A stretch of 64,000 bases of DNA from Hexactinellida sp. DTS-2022 (taxonomy: Eukaryota > Porifera > Hexactinellida), in contig JAPNXP010000001.1 of the NCBI GenBank assembly GCA_028753945.1, forward strand, positions 17,288,501 through 17,352,500. The letters run 5' to 3'. Shown piece by piece: positions 22,078 through 33,192 of this stretch. Every line of letters starts with the position of its first letter. Position 1 is the stretch's first letter. The notes below the pieces were generated by a model. It was not told the origin of the DNA and ran no database searches. It was given only the letters and a program-made list of their open reading frames with translations. The translations under genes were made by a program, and so were the position numbers.

Positions 22078-22188
22078 GTGAGGCCGCGAAGCGGCCATTA
22101 TTTGTATTACATAGTGTCTACCATGAACGATCAAAGGTCGTGAAGTGGAATTGTGAGAGAGTGACCCGTTGCAAAGCGACCGGACTCG
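22078..22188 (+). mobile_element. Helitron-like 3' end
   Basis: Contains GGCCGCGAAGCGGCC, then a degenerate GTTGCAAAGCGAC hairpin and terminal CGGACTCG before T. The body upstream is duplicon sequence, so this is a 3'-end fragment. Confidence 0.5.
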
Positions 22189-22846
22189 TTACTTAAAAAA
22201 TCCAAGAGTAAAGATCCCTTCATATGCGGAAGTCAATATGAGAAGGATAATTGAATAGAAGCGAACCTGATTAAAAGTATGTAAGTTCAGGTCATGAATA
22301 AGATCCAGAAACAAGTATAAATATCTAAGAAAAATATTATCATATTCCCTCTCAAAAGGCGACGAAACCTTTGGTCAAATAAATTAGAGGTTTTCTAGTA
22401 TGGATTAGCAGCTAGCATTCAATTAGTATAAAATGATATTAGTGTCTCTATCAATTGTCAAGTGTGCGTTATAGAATGCCTAACTGATTATAATCAATAA
22501 ATGCACTAACTTATCCACAGCCCAAAGTCAGGGATCCACAGGTACAGAGTTGTACAGCTCCTTAGCGATATTTAATTTATATTTAGATCAGTATATTATT
22601 ATACACGGACAAGCTTTAATATCTCAAAAATTGTCTGTTAAAATTAGCATAAATATTAAACAATATCGGTGCTGAAGAGTATACTATTTTCCAATTTATC
22701 TACTTTTTACTTATGGTATAAATGATCGCTATGCAACGGATCGGTGCTACGTACCTCAAGTTAACGTACGTTATGCGGATTTACTCCTCACTAACCGGTG
22801 ATTATATAGTTGGTATAAATTTGTTAATGTTGTATACATCCCTTTC

Positions 22847-23115
22847 CATACTTGCCAACCTATAGCAAGTCTTTGGCGGGACGGAGGAATGAATTTTGGC
22901 GGGACATGGCGGGACAAAGAACATTAGTACATAAATAAGTGAAGTAGTATTACTATTTCTAGTTAAAAATAATTCATATACTATATATTCTATAATTAGA
23001 GTTCAAAATAGTCCTAGTAATTGTAATAATTTGATTATCAACCTTGCTCCAATTGCATAAAACGAGACTTCCCGTCAAAAATCTTTCCCAAAAAGCGGGA
23101 CGGTTGGCAAGTATG
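22847..23115. mobile_element. hAT-like MITE with CATACTTGCCAACC ends
   Basis: CATACTTGCCAACC at the left pairs with GGTTGGCAAGTATG at the right. CCTTTCC-like repeats flank it. TGGCGGGACA repeats lie inside. It interrupts the Helitron-like string CATCCCTTTCTACCATTTTCC known from sister copies. Confidence 0.7.
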
Positions 23116-23154
23116 CCTTTCCACCATTTTCCATAATTTTAACTAGTTTTATAT

Positions 23155-23600
23155 AATGCCCGTTGGAAGCTGGCTTCTGGGTTAATTTTGAATTTCCATT
23201 CATTTGTTACCTATTTGTGTAAACAACAACAGAAAATATTCATATCATGATTCATAAATTTATAAACGTGAAAATTGTGTTCAGCATGCTTGTTTACATA
23301 TAATACCCGTTGAAACTTAACTTCTAGCTTGATTTTGAATTTTAATTTATTTATTTACCTATTTGTGTAAACAACAACAGAAAATATTCAAATTACAAAT
23401 TTATGAATGCGAAATTCGTGTTCAGCATACTTGTTTACCTTTAATAACCGTTGAAACTGAACTTCTAGCTTGATTTTGAATTTTAATTAATTAATTTACC
23501 TATTTTGTGTAAACAACAACCAATAAATATTCAAATTACAAATTTATAAATGCGAAATTCGTGTTCAGCATACTTCTTTACCTATTAGAACATTTTAAAG
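23155..23600. repeat. Core tandem repeats of the Helitron-like family
   Basis: About three copies of a unit of roughly 125 bases running CCCGTTGAAA, TTTGTTTACC, AAACAACAAC, AAATGCGAAATT, GTTCAGCATACTTG. The same unit recurs in tandem at 27070-27560, 37860-38300 and (reverse) 51280-52480, always inside this family. Confidence 0.8.
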
Positions 23601-23990
23601 TTAGATTATATCTCATATTTAAGTGCGGTTTCTATTCTCCCATCACTTTAATACAATCAGGACAAACAAACAAACAAACAAACAAACAAACAAACAAACA
23701 AACACACAAACAACAATTGAGATTTAATAATAATCCATCGCAAAGCGACCGAAACCGAAGAGCTCGGACACTATACTATTGGACACTATAGTATAGTAGT
23801 CGATACAGTAAAACCAAGGCAGTGAGATCTTACCGCCACTAACTATAGTATAGTCGGAACAGTATTATTAATAAAGGCAGTGATTTCAATACTGGCCCAG
23901 TACATAGTACTGTAGTACAGTGAAAATTTGTTAATATTTAAGCTCATAATTTTGATAATTTATAACATTAGAGTTTTACAGCCCATCCAA

Positions 23991-24118
23991 AGACTCCTTT
24001 AGATAAGGATTGGAACGTCGCGATCTCGGGGTTTTTAACTTGAGTCTGAGAGGAGCCTCTCAGACTCAAGTTAAAAACCCCAAGATCGCGACGTTCCAGT
24101 CCTTATCTAAATGAGTCT
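23991..24118. repeat. Near-perfect 128-bp hairpin (palindromic MITE)
   Basis: Two arms of about 62 bases, separated by only a few bases, are almost exact reverse complements: AGACTCCTTTAGATAAGG against CCTTATCTAAATGAGTCT. GCCCATCCAA and GCCCATCAAA flank it, a probable target duplication. Sister units lack it. Confidence 0.85.
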
Positions 24119-24237
24119 ATTAGCCCATCAAACCTTTGAAGATATGAGCCCTTCAATCGCGGTCGCTTCGCGACGGACAATTCAACTGATTCCCGCTCTC
24201 GCTTGTTTCTACGTATATTATTCCATAACAGCACATT

Positions 24238-24285
24238 GTAAACAACAATAACAACAATAACAATAACAATAACAACAACAACAGC

Positions 24286-24343
<58 letters not shown>

Positions 24344-24345
24344 GC

Positions 24346-24400
<55 letters not shown>

Positions 24401-24401
24401 T
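24238..24401. repeat. (CAA)n microsatellite
   Basis: A long CAA/AAC tract with a few CAG interruptions, directly before a LINE fragment. Confidence 0.9.
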
Positions 24402-24992
24402 CCACTAGGGGAGGCAGCGCCTCAGCGATCTACAATGGCAACCGGGAGGAAGTGACAGTACTGAAAAGTCCCGCTGGACAAGTCACTATACCTTTACAAG
24501 CAGAGTTTAACGCTCTAAGACTGGCGCTGGAGTGGCTGAAAGACAGACCCTGGACCCGAGTGCTGATACTAACAGATAGCAAGCTTATGCTAAATAACAT
24601 TGCCAGGGGACCTCTCAACTCAACATCATGCTCTAAGAGGGTCCACACCCTACTCCAACAAACTGAAGGCCATCTCTACCTACAGTGGATACCCGGACAC
24701 TCAGGGATTATAGGTAACGAGAGGGCAGATGCAGCAGCAGTAGAGGCAAGTGAGCTACCACAACAAGAAGTACCAGTCCCCTTCCTAAGCGTGAAAAACC
24801 TCATCACCAAGAGGATTATAGACCCCGACCTAAGTCACCCAGTCCTACAGGGAGTATACAGAACAAAAATAGACAGAAGGACTGAAAGAACATGGACAAA
24901 GAGGGAACAGACTACCATTAGACAACTCAGAACAGGTCACTGTAGCAAATTGCAGAGTTACCTCCACAAAATTGGGAAAGCAGCCAGTCCGG

Positions 24993-24994
<2 letters not shown>
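24402..24994 (+). pseudogene. LINE RNase H fragment
   Basis: An open piece of a non-LTR retrotransposon RNase H domain. Motifs in order are GGSASAIYNG, QAEFNALRLALEWL (catalytic Glu), ILTDSKLMLNN (catalytic Asp), then YLQWIPGHSGIIGNERAD. The usual TDGS start with the first catalytic Asp is missing because the piece begins straight after the (CAA)n tract. After it comes a LRTGHCSKLQSYLHKIG region as in the 3' part of jockey/I-like ORF2 proteins, cut off by a second (AAC)n tract. The fragment is thus 5'-truncated, and the AAC tract may be the element's own simple-repeat tail. No reverse transcriptase part is nearby. The codons are GC-richer than the surroundings. It is not functional alone. Confidence 0.8.

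Positions 24995-25037
<43 letters not shown>
24995..25037. repeat. (AAC)n tract after the LINE fragment
   Basis: About 14 AAC triplets. It could be the LINE 3' tail or expansion of the AAC tract native to this duplicon position (compare 9765-9782 and 34157-34181). Confidence 0.8.
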
Positions 25038-25038
<1 letters not shown>

Positions 25039-25335
25039 GGAATGTTCACATCAGAAATTGTAGACTAATTTCATAATTAGCAAACTTGTTTACCCATTAT
25101 CCCTGTTGGATGCTAGCTTCTAGTTTCGATTTGATTTTTGCTATTTAAGAACAACTACATTAATTAATTATTGATATTAAAAATTTGTAAATGCGAAATT
25201 AGCAATCAAGATACTTGTTTACCTATTATAGCATTTGGGAATTAGTCTCTTTCTCAATTAGAGATCCGGTATCTAGCCCCCTAAAACTTAATTACAATCT
25301 GGACAAACAAACAATCGTGTTTTAATAGTGACATT

Positions 25336-25451
25336 CAGTGGCGGCGCTACTGATGGAGCACATTAACATTAATTTTATGACTTGAGGTTGAGATACGCTG
25401 AAATTAAGATGGGCACAAGCCCCACCTGGCCCCACCCTATCTCCACCCCTG
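25336..25451. mobile_element. hAT-type MITE, unit 3 copy
   Basis: Same insertion as 239-375, with flanks GTGACATT and GTGTCGTT and a short internal deletion. Confidence 0.7.
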
Positions 25452-25624
25452 GTGTCGTTCTATAAATTCTTCCTTGTGTGTGAATATTGTTCACAAATTG
25501 CGGCAATGTACTCATTGGAAGGAAGTGTCAGTTTCTGATATCTACTATTAATTCAATTAATACAAATTAAACCTAAAGATAGTCCAATATCAATATGAAT
25601 AATACCGAAAATATACGTGTATAG

Positions 25625-25812
25625 TACAGTAAAACCTCCCAAAGCGGTACCTCCGAGTAGCGGCAACCTGCGAGAAGCGGCACAAAATCATTATCCCGAT
25701 TGGTGCCGCTTTGGGAGGTTTACCTTACGAGCAACCTCCCAAAGCGGCAACCTCCGAGGAGCGGCACAAAATCATTCTCCCGAATGGTGCCGCTTTGAGA
25801 AGTTTACCTGTA
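25625..25812. mobile_element. Pogo/Tigger-like MITE, internally doubled
   Basis: TACAGTAAAACCTCCCAAAG at the left and TTTGAGAAGTTTACCTGTA at the right. The middle carries a second pair of the same ends (AAGCGGC boxes), so the unit is duplicated in tandem. It sits in the RBR 3' flank, which the other units keep uninterrupted. Confidence 0.7.
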
Positions 25813-26324
25813 TATACAAACAAAGTTCATTCAAGACCAATTGTAGAATAATATAAATACGCAAACCTTCTAACGACTAATACAATATTTGATCCTTCAC
25901 CAATCCCATAATCTGATAATAACATCACTTTACCACCTTTATTGACTTCTAGTTCTTTAGAGCAGTGGAGCAGTCGTTGTTGTTCAACACCGATACCAGT
26001 TGATGTTTGTACTCTAACTTTCAGGTCCGAAATTGTAAAATTCTAAAACGAAATAAGATAATAATAACGGGAAACACAATTGAAATATCAATAGTAAAGC
26101 AATTTATTCGGGGGGGGGGGAATCGCCCGCCTATGCACTCCATACATCAAGCTTTTTAAAATAAAAATGATAGTTAACTACATTGGTATTTCTCATTGGA
26201 AGCACTACTCTAAAGTAATTAATTGGGAAATACTAATTTAGTAAGCCCCGGTATTGTTGAAGATCTACATAGTATACAAATTTATCAAACAATTTCTTAG
26301 ATAATAGTACTTATCCGTAGCAAT

Positions 26325-26469
26325 ACAGGCGCTGATCCAGGATTTTTTGAAGGGGGGTGGTAATTACTCAGCTGGCGGTATGGAGTGTGCACTGCAAGCC
26401 CCCCAGTGGGTTCCATTGCGAAAAATATTTTTTATTTACATTTTTCATACATTTTCATAAATTTAGCCT
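26325..26469. mobile_element. hAT-like MITE in the UBL-3 intron
   Basis: It starts CAGGCGCTGATCCAGG and ends TTTAGCCTG, with GCAATA on both sides. Unit 2 has the empty site GTAGTAATAATCTACTCC near 19856. Confidence 0.55.
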
Positions 26470-26667
26470 GCAATAATCTACTCCAAGTATAAAAATTACT
26501 ACTAAGAAATTGTACAACTCCGTGGGCCCCTAACTTTGAGCTGACTTTGAGCCACTTCATGCACAACACTAGTTCAATCGTTGCAAACAATTTTACATGG
26601 GCGAAAATTAACTTAATATAATACACACGTAGCTTATAGCATATACGTAGTATTTAACACTTAAATA

Positions 26668-26847
26668 ATCAAATTCCACTCGATTCCACTATTCAGTCAA
26701 ATTCCACTCGATTCCACTATTCAGTCAAAGATTCCACTCGATTCCACTATTCAGTCGGTTTTTAGAAAATCCACTCGATTCCACCGTTCAGTCAATTCCA
26801 CTAAATTTAGTAATTCCACTAGATTCCACTATCCAGTCAGCCCCTAG
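26668..26847. mobile_element. Single arm of the GTGGAAT-repeat element
   Basis: Repeats of ATTCCACTCGATTCCACTAT and TTCAGTCAA match the right arm of 33193-33788. The other arm is absent. Confidence 0.7.
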
Positions 26848-26934
26848 CTAGTGACCCGTCACCATTTAAATTCCACAAAGGGCTGTTAGAATAGGCGTGG
26901 GTTTATCTGATAATTATGCAAACATATAACACTA

Positions 26935-27682
26935 CGAGCCCTTCGGTCTCGGTCGCTTTGCGACAGATCGGTGCTACGCACCTCAAGTTAACGGCCGCGT
27001 AGCGGCCTACTCCTCACTAAACAAATGATTACATAGTTAATAGTATTTGTCCTAGTTATATACTTATAATACTCGTTTACTTATAATACCCGTTGAAAGC
27101 TAACTTCTCAGTTGATTTTGAATTTTCATTAATTTGTTACTTTTTTATGTAAACAACAACAACAAATAATCATACTTAGAAATTCATAAATGCAAAATTC
27201 GTGTTCAGCATACTTGTTAACCAATAATACCCGTTGAAAGCTAACATCTAGGTTGATTTTGAATTTTCATTAATTTTTTTACCTATTTTGTATCATGGCA
27301 ACAACAACAAAAAATATTCATATTATAAATTTGTAAATGCGAAATTCGTGTTCAGCATACTTGTTAACCTATTATACCCGTTGAAAGATGACTTCTAGGT
27401 TGATTTTGAATTTCCATTAATTTGTTTACCTATTTTGTGTAAACAACAACAACAAATATTAATATGAGAAATTTATAAACGCGAAATTCGTGTTCAGCAT
27501 ACTTGTTTACCTATTATAACATTTGTTTACCTATTATAACAATTGAAAGTTAGTTTATATCCCAATATTAATTGCTGTTTCTTATCTCCAATCACTTTAA
27601 TATAATCCGGACAAACACACACCACACACACACACACAAACAAACACACACACAAACAACAATCGAGATTTAATAATATAGA
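26935..27682 (-). mobile_element. Helitron-like element with a proven empty site
   Basis: On the minus strand it reads TCTATATTATTAAATCTCG at the 5' end and hairpin GTCGCAAAGCGACCGAGACC then GAAGGGCTCG at the 3' end. Unit 1 and unit 2 carry AACACTATGTAAAG; here the element sits exactly between ACACTA and TGTAAAG. That is A/T insertion without target duplication, the Helitron hallmark. Core tandem repeats and a (CA)n tract lie inside. It has no coding capacity. Confidence 0.8.
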
Positions 27683-28061
27683 TGTAAAGTATAAATGCGA
27701 TATGGAACAGGCTCAATTTATTCTAGATTTTCCAACACAGTCTGATACAGCAAAGTCGCTTAATCTGGAGACGGATAAGTGGAATTACATTAACCAGTGC
27801 GAAGTTTGGGGATTAAATCCCTGCCTAATTGCATAATTTACATTGATTAATTGGGTGAATCGGACAAATGGAATAGAATTCATTCTACAGATGCGTCCGA
27901 TGGAATAGAATTCATTCTACAGATGCGGCTTAAACATTATTAGTTTAATTTTGAATGTAATCAATTATAACAAGGATTAAATATAAAACCTTCATCTTGG
28001 TCTTTTCAATAAGAATAACTCGTGTCTTTCCTTCTAAGCCAGAAAAATATATGTTGTTCAT

Positions 28062-29233
28062 GCTTTCAGTTGTCAATCTTGAACTAAAGCAAAGTAAATA
28101 ACCTTTGTGTAAGCAGGTTACGAAATCCAGGAGGGCGCCAGTAAGGTTCCAAATTTAAGTGGAACCAATGCTGGTGATTCGATGGTCTAGATACGGTAAG
28201 ATATGGATAGTGGCACATAAAGGATCCTTCCAAGAAAAATTTGAAGATTATTCTACTATTTGAGCTATCCTACAATTTGAGACCATATCGATTAAAAACT
28301 AAATTGCACTTGTTTACCCTCGTGACATCTTACTTGAAGGTGCAATTTTAACCTGGCTGATTGCATTGAAATGAAATGAATTTCAAATTCTGTTATATCC
28401 TGAATACTAGTAACTAAAGCAGTCGAAATACTCATGGTCTATTATCTGTAATTTACGGAGTTCTTAGACTCTTATTATGCGTTTGAAATTTAATAAATGA
28501 AACTTTTCAGTATGTGACAATCAGACTCATGTAACGTATTTCTTCAAATAAGTGCCTCATCGCTTATTGTTTTCGTCGGCCAAATCTTTTTCCTCAATTT
28601 TCTTTGAAAAATCAAGAAAATAATATTTTGTGTGTTCTAATGGTTGTTGTCAGCGACAGTTAACATACCAAAGTTGCAAAATCAATGTAATTATACTCCA
28701 GTTATCAATTAATTTGCATTAATTTTATCAAACAAATGCCATTTTCATTGACCCGGCGTTTATATATTTTGGATTATTTTGGCGCTAATTTATTCTTATT
28801 TTGGAGTTTAAACAAAATATCTATTTGTATGGAGGTTTATAGTAATGTGTTCTTCGTAAGTACAAAGATTTCAATCCAAAGAAATATTTAATAAGAAAGT
28901 AAAGTCCGTTTTTAATTCAACTCAGAAATCGATTATAATTAACTATACAAAATAAACCAATATTTTAAATCGCTAATATCAATTAACGGTAAATCTACGT
29001 ATAATAAATCAAATTCACTAGTTGAATAATGAAGTGCCTATGATTTCTTTATATATCACGGAGAAAGGATATTTGGTTACTGCTTACTTCTTCCAGGTTA
29101 TATATATATATCCCTATTTGGACCTATATTCTAGTGGCATATGATTTCAATAACAGACAATTTTAACCAAGAGAATACATTAATTATGTAAATTTTGTGC
29201 TGTGTAGTTCCTTTCTGTTTTCTACCTCACGAT
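28062..29233. other. UBL-3 5' flank
   Basis: No gene. It is collinear with 4522-5130 and 20636-21780. Confidence 0.55.
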
Positions 29234-29356
29234 GGGTAAGGCCACGAGTCGGCCGTTATTTGTATTACGTAGTATCAACCACGAACGAACAAAAGTCGCG
29301 AAGCGGGCTTTGAGAGAGAGTGATGCGTTGCGAAACGACCGAGACCGAAGGGCTCG
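29234..29356 (+). mobile_element. Helitron-like 3' end
   Basis: GGCCACGAGTCGGCC, then GTTGCGAAACGACCGAGACC and terminal GGGCTCG before T. The sequence after it matches 22189-22500 and 41490-41800. Confidence 0.55.
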
Positions 29357-29652
29357 TTACTTAAAAAAGCCAAGAGTAAAAGATCCCTTCGTATTCGGAA
29401 GTCAATATGAGAAGGATAATAGAATAGAAGCGAACCTGATTAAAAGTATGTAAGTACAGGTCATGAATAAGATCCAGAAACAAGTAAAACATCTAAGAAA
29501 AATATTCACATATTCCCTCTCAAAAGGCGACGAAACCTTTGGTCAAATAAATTATAGGTTTTCCAGTATGGATTAGCAGCTAGCATTCAATTAGTATGAA
29601 TTGATTTTAGTGTCTCTATCAATTGTCAAGTGTGCGTTATAGAATTCCTAAC

Positions 29653-32352
29653 GAGTCGCCTGATTCTGTACAACGATATTACCGGAATCTGTCCTACGAC
29701 CAAACTGTTCGGAATCTATTCTACGAGTGTTTCGAGTTCGTAATCTGTCCTACGCCTGAAATCGGAATCTGTCCTACGAGTAATTCGAATCCGAGATTTG
29801 TCATAAGGTAATTTACACGAGTCACAGATTTTCACTTTTAATCTCATCAAGCATAAATGAATACTTTTCTAGACTAGTTTCTTGAGTTAATTTCAAATCT
29901 GTATTCAGATTTTCTCTAATATGTTTATATCTTTGTTTAATTTGTACGTATACCTAAACTATGACAATTATTGATCATGTGATTCTAACAGTAACATTTT
30001 CGGAATCCGCATACTCGATCACCCCAGAATAATATTGTTGCTGTGCTTTGTACTTAAGTATGGTTTATTATTGGATATTGTAAACATAACGTATACAATT
30101 ATCAGAGCGTGACATACACACAAATTGAAATTTCTTAATAGTATACTAGATAAAATACTTAATGGAATAAAATAATTAAGAAGTTTAATGGAGAGTAAAC
30201 GAAACACAAGGAGATGAATAAAATAACTGTAAATAGTGAAATTGAAGATTTAAATTAGTGAAAAAGAGTGAAGAAGAAATCTGACTTGACTATAATTATT
30301 GGAAAACTTTCAAAATTCCATTTATTTTGCTCCTGCAAATTGGACAGTCGGCCTAAAGTTCAAATACATGGTTGGCACAAGATTCGAAAAATCCTGCATG
30401 TACATAATGGTCACGTAATAGAGCAAAGTTTTCTGATCTGGCTTGTAAACATACATGACACTGATCATCATTGAGGTCATCCTCACTTTCAAAAGAATCC
30501 AGTACGGCGTGAGATATAGCACTATCAATGGGCACTGTTAACGGTTCTGCTGGATTAAGGTTCTCCTTACCAATTGTCGATGCCATTGCATCAAGATATT
30601 GTAGAGAAGTGCAGGTCTGATTAATAAGATTTTCTCTTAGTTGTTTTCTGCGAATTAATTTCGTCCTTGTATTGTAGTTAGTTCCTCTTGTAGTAGCCAG
30701 ACCATTGGTTAACCTTTGAAATTCAATATCATAATCTGTAATTATGTTATTCAAACTTTCCATAAATCTCCAAATATTAGGGTGAGGAATCTTCATGTAG
30801 GACTTCAGTGTTTTGTGATACGATTCAGCTCCATTATTTGTGGCTTGTTCATAATAAAACACTGATAAATTGTTATTTCCACTTAGCCATGTCCTGTTAA
30901 AATATGTTCTAAATGCCTTCACCAGATTCTTTTCAGCCTCAAGTAAATCAGTGGTTGGTAATTCTAACAATAAGTAGACAGGGTATATCTCTTCTTCAGG
31001 TAACCAAGGTAGTGCCATTAATCGACGGATCCATTTTCGAAAAGAGTGATTTTTCTTATACAATAATGTTAAGCCCAGTTTCTGAATCTTTTCATAAAGC
31101 GCTTTGGTGTAGTGAAACCAGCATCCGATGATCGTTACTGTGGGATAAATTCCTTTCAAAGCATTTCTTGGAGCGATTTCAAAATCACCAATCGCGAACA
31201 CTGGAATAAAACATGGTATCAATTCGCGAATTGTAGAGAGTACAGCTGTGTATAATTGCTCAGTTTTTCTGGTCATTAGGATATGTAGTGCTGGAAGGGT
31301 GTGACCATTAAATTCAACAAATATCGTGAAGAGTTGTAAGAATATTCGAGGGATGAGTTTGAAGGTGCCGTAAAACTGAATATAAGTAAAATCTAGTAGC
31401 TTGTTTACCATGCTATCTGAGCCAAGGATTAAAACTACATCATCCTCTTGAATAACGGTTTTCAAATGATTAGTAGAATAGCCTGATTCAAGTAACAGTA
31501 CTCCAAATTTTTGTGCGCATGAGGGTACTCTCGGTTGAATTTTCCTCCTTCTCTTAAACATACTGCTTTCCAATTTCTTAAAAGTTACAGAAGATGCAAC
31601 AATAGAATTTCGGCAGCGTTCATTAAATATTTCTCTAAGTTCGCAAGTCGTAGTTTCTGCCTTCCGCTTTATTTGGTTACAAAGGATAATTTTCTCTTTA
31701 TTATGAGATTCGACAGAGTGATTATGTAGATTTGTTATTTCAAACAGATCTGTCAGTTTGTCTATTATGCCAAAGGACTCACAGCTATGTGTCCGAAATA
31801 ATGCACACTTGAGAAAGATTGAATTTGGAGATTCTCGAACTTTAACATAACGGTATGCTTGACACTCGTAATTCTTTGAGTTCAATATTTTCCCTTCGAC
31901 AAAGGAATATTCCATTAAGTAACAAGAAAATTGTAGCAAATATGATTCAAAATACTGACAAACGACATAGAACGTAATTTATATATATGTGTGTGTATAA
32001 GTAGAAATTATATTGCGGTTAGCATTGAAATTGCACAATCATAACAAACAACAAACTCATTTCTGAATGAAGACATAAATTGTTGTTAAGAAATAACAAA
32101 TTAATTTTTCATAAGACTGATATTGGTAATAATAAGCAACTCACTATATAGACATTTCAATGGAATCTAATTTACCGTAGGACAGATTCCGAACTCGAAA
32201 TACTCGTAGTACAGATTCCGAAATCAGCCGTAGGACAGATTCCTATCTCGAAATACTCGTAGGACAGATTCCAAAATCAGGTTTAGGACAGATTCCGAAC
32301 TCAGGCGTAGGACAGATTCCGAACTCAGGTGTAGGACAGATTCAGCTTTCCC
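29653..32352. mobile_element. MULE transposon with repeat-built terminal arms
   Basis: Left arm 29653-29815 has several CGGAATCTGTCCTACG-type repeats. Right arm 32170-32352 has at least six in the opposite orientation (CGTAGGACAGATTCCG). TTCCTAAC flanks both sides (29645-29652 and 32353-32360), extendable to 9 bases with one mismatch. The duplicon sequence TTATAGAATGCCTAACTG near 22474 is the empty site. It encodes the transposase at 30296-31939. Confidence 0.85.
30296..31939 (-). pseudogene. MULE transposase with FLYWCH and RING-like ends
   Basis: The open part is 30353-31939 (528 aa); the likely true start is Met9 (MEYSFVEGK). A FLYWCH zinc finger spans about 11-74 (C26, C45, H72, H74). 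The MULE core has FYGTFKLIP (189-197), GDFEIAPRNAL (251-261) and GCWFHYTKAL (272-281). In active MULEs the first box is DGTF; here it is YGTF (Y190), so the first catalytic Asp is lost. The C-terminus CHVCLQARSENF begins a RING-like finger. A TAG at 30353-30355 cuts it, and the same frame continues with ADCPICRSKINGI to 30296, giving the expected last Cys pair. The third RING Cys also looks replaced (LRDHYVHAGFF). I therefore call it a lightly decayed, probably inactive transposase. Confidence 0.8.
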
Positions 32353-32381
32353 TTCCTAACTGATTATTATCAATCAATGCA

Positions 32382-32752
32382 TATCTGCCAATCGTACAGC
32401 GATACCCTATACAGTACAGGGATTTTAACCATTTTGGCTCTCCTGTACAGGCGTACAAGGATTTATTCCATTTGTACAGGGATTTTAATTACTAATTATG
32501 AGTCAAATAATGCCAAAAATGTCTACAGTGATGATAGTATATTCTGCCATCCATTCTGAATTGACCACATAAAGAAAGGTACAACTTGTTTTATATATTT
32601 ATTAAATGGTACAGGGATTCCCTGTGAAGTATATAATTCAATGCTTTCTCCTTTCCAAAAATCTTTTGGAGGTGTACAGGGATTTTGGCCAATGTACAGT
32701 GGAAAATTGGAGCCCTGTACAGGGATATGACTCAAATAGGTTGGCAGGTATG
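32382..32752. mobile_element. MITE with CTGCCAA ends and TGTACAGGGAT repeats
   Basis: TATCTGCCAA at the left and TTGGCAGGTATG at the right, flanked by TCAATGCA on both sides (32374-32381 and 32753-32760). Five or more TGTACAGGGAT boxes lie inside. A second copy is 53194-53626. Confidence 0.8.
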
Positions 32753-32969
32753 TCAATGCACTATCTTATTCACAGCCCAAAGTCAGGGGTAGACAGGCAC
32801 AGAGTGTACAACTCCTTAGCGATATTTAATTTATATTTTGATTCGGTATATTATTATACACGGACAAGTTTTATATCTCGAAAATTCTCTGTTCAAATTA
32901 GCATAAATATTCAAAATATAGGTGTTGACTAGAGTACTATTTTCCAATTTATCTACTTTGTACTTATAT

Positions 32970-33165
32970 AAATACGAGCCCTTTGGTCTCGGTCGCTTTG
33001 CGACGGATCGGTGCTACGAACCTTAAGTTAACGGTTTCTATCTTAGTGTAAATTGCAGTTTCTATTCCCCCAACACATTAATAGAATCCGGACAAACACA
33101 CAAACAACAATCGAGATTTTATAATAATCCGTCGCAAAGCGACCGAGACCGATGGACTTGGGTAC
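32970..33165. mobile_element. Short Helitron-like composite
   Basis: It begins CGAGCCCTTTGGTCTCGGTC (minus 3' end), passes CCGGACAAACACACAAACA and ends with a plus-oriented GTCGCAAAGCGACCGAGACC. Two opposed ends are joined as at 8887-9391. Confidence 0.5.
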
Positions 33166-33192
33166 TATACTATGGGACACTATACTATAGTA

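Larger units (their letters stand above)
25827..28061 (-). pseudogene. Ubiquitin-like modifier UBL-3, lost its GG end
   Basis: Exon 1 (27990-28061) is intact with ATG and reads MNNIYFSGLEGKTRVI. Exon 2 starts at 26042 with acceptor TTTAG and matches UBL-1 through SNIVLVVR, then runs into former RBR 3' flank as RFAYLYYSTIGLE and stops at 25827-25829. The four residues LPGG needed for conjugation are gone because of the deletion that fused the RBR flank to this exon. The intron 26043-27989 has grown by insertion of a Helitron-like element and other repeats. A protein could still be made, but it could not be charged by an E1. It is probably dead; a non-conjugatable decoy is the less likely option. 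Confidence 0.8.
25078..29230. repeat. Segmental duplication unit 3 (RBR lost, UBL-3 truncated)
   Basis: It begins as units 1 and 2 do, but at 25866 the RBR 3' flank (AATACGCAAACCTT) joins straight to UBL exon 2 (CTAACGACTAATAC). The RBR gene and the RBR-UBL spacer, some 3 kb, are missing. Confidence 0.85.

Noticed and set aside
23155-23600. Regular ~125-base repeats as a possible CRISPR or satellite array
   Set aside because: The repeats are contiguous without spacers and always lie inside Helitron-like elements.
24103-24405. Poly-Val and poly-Leu open frames
   Set aside because: Artefacts of the (CAA)n/(GTT)n tract; no coding signal.
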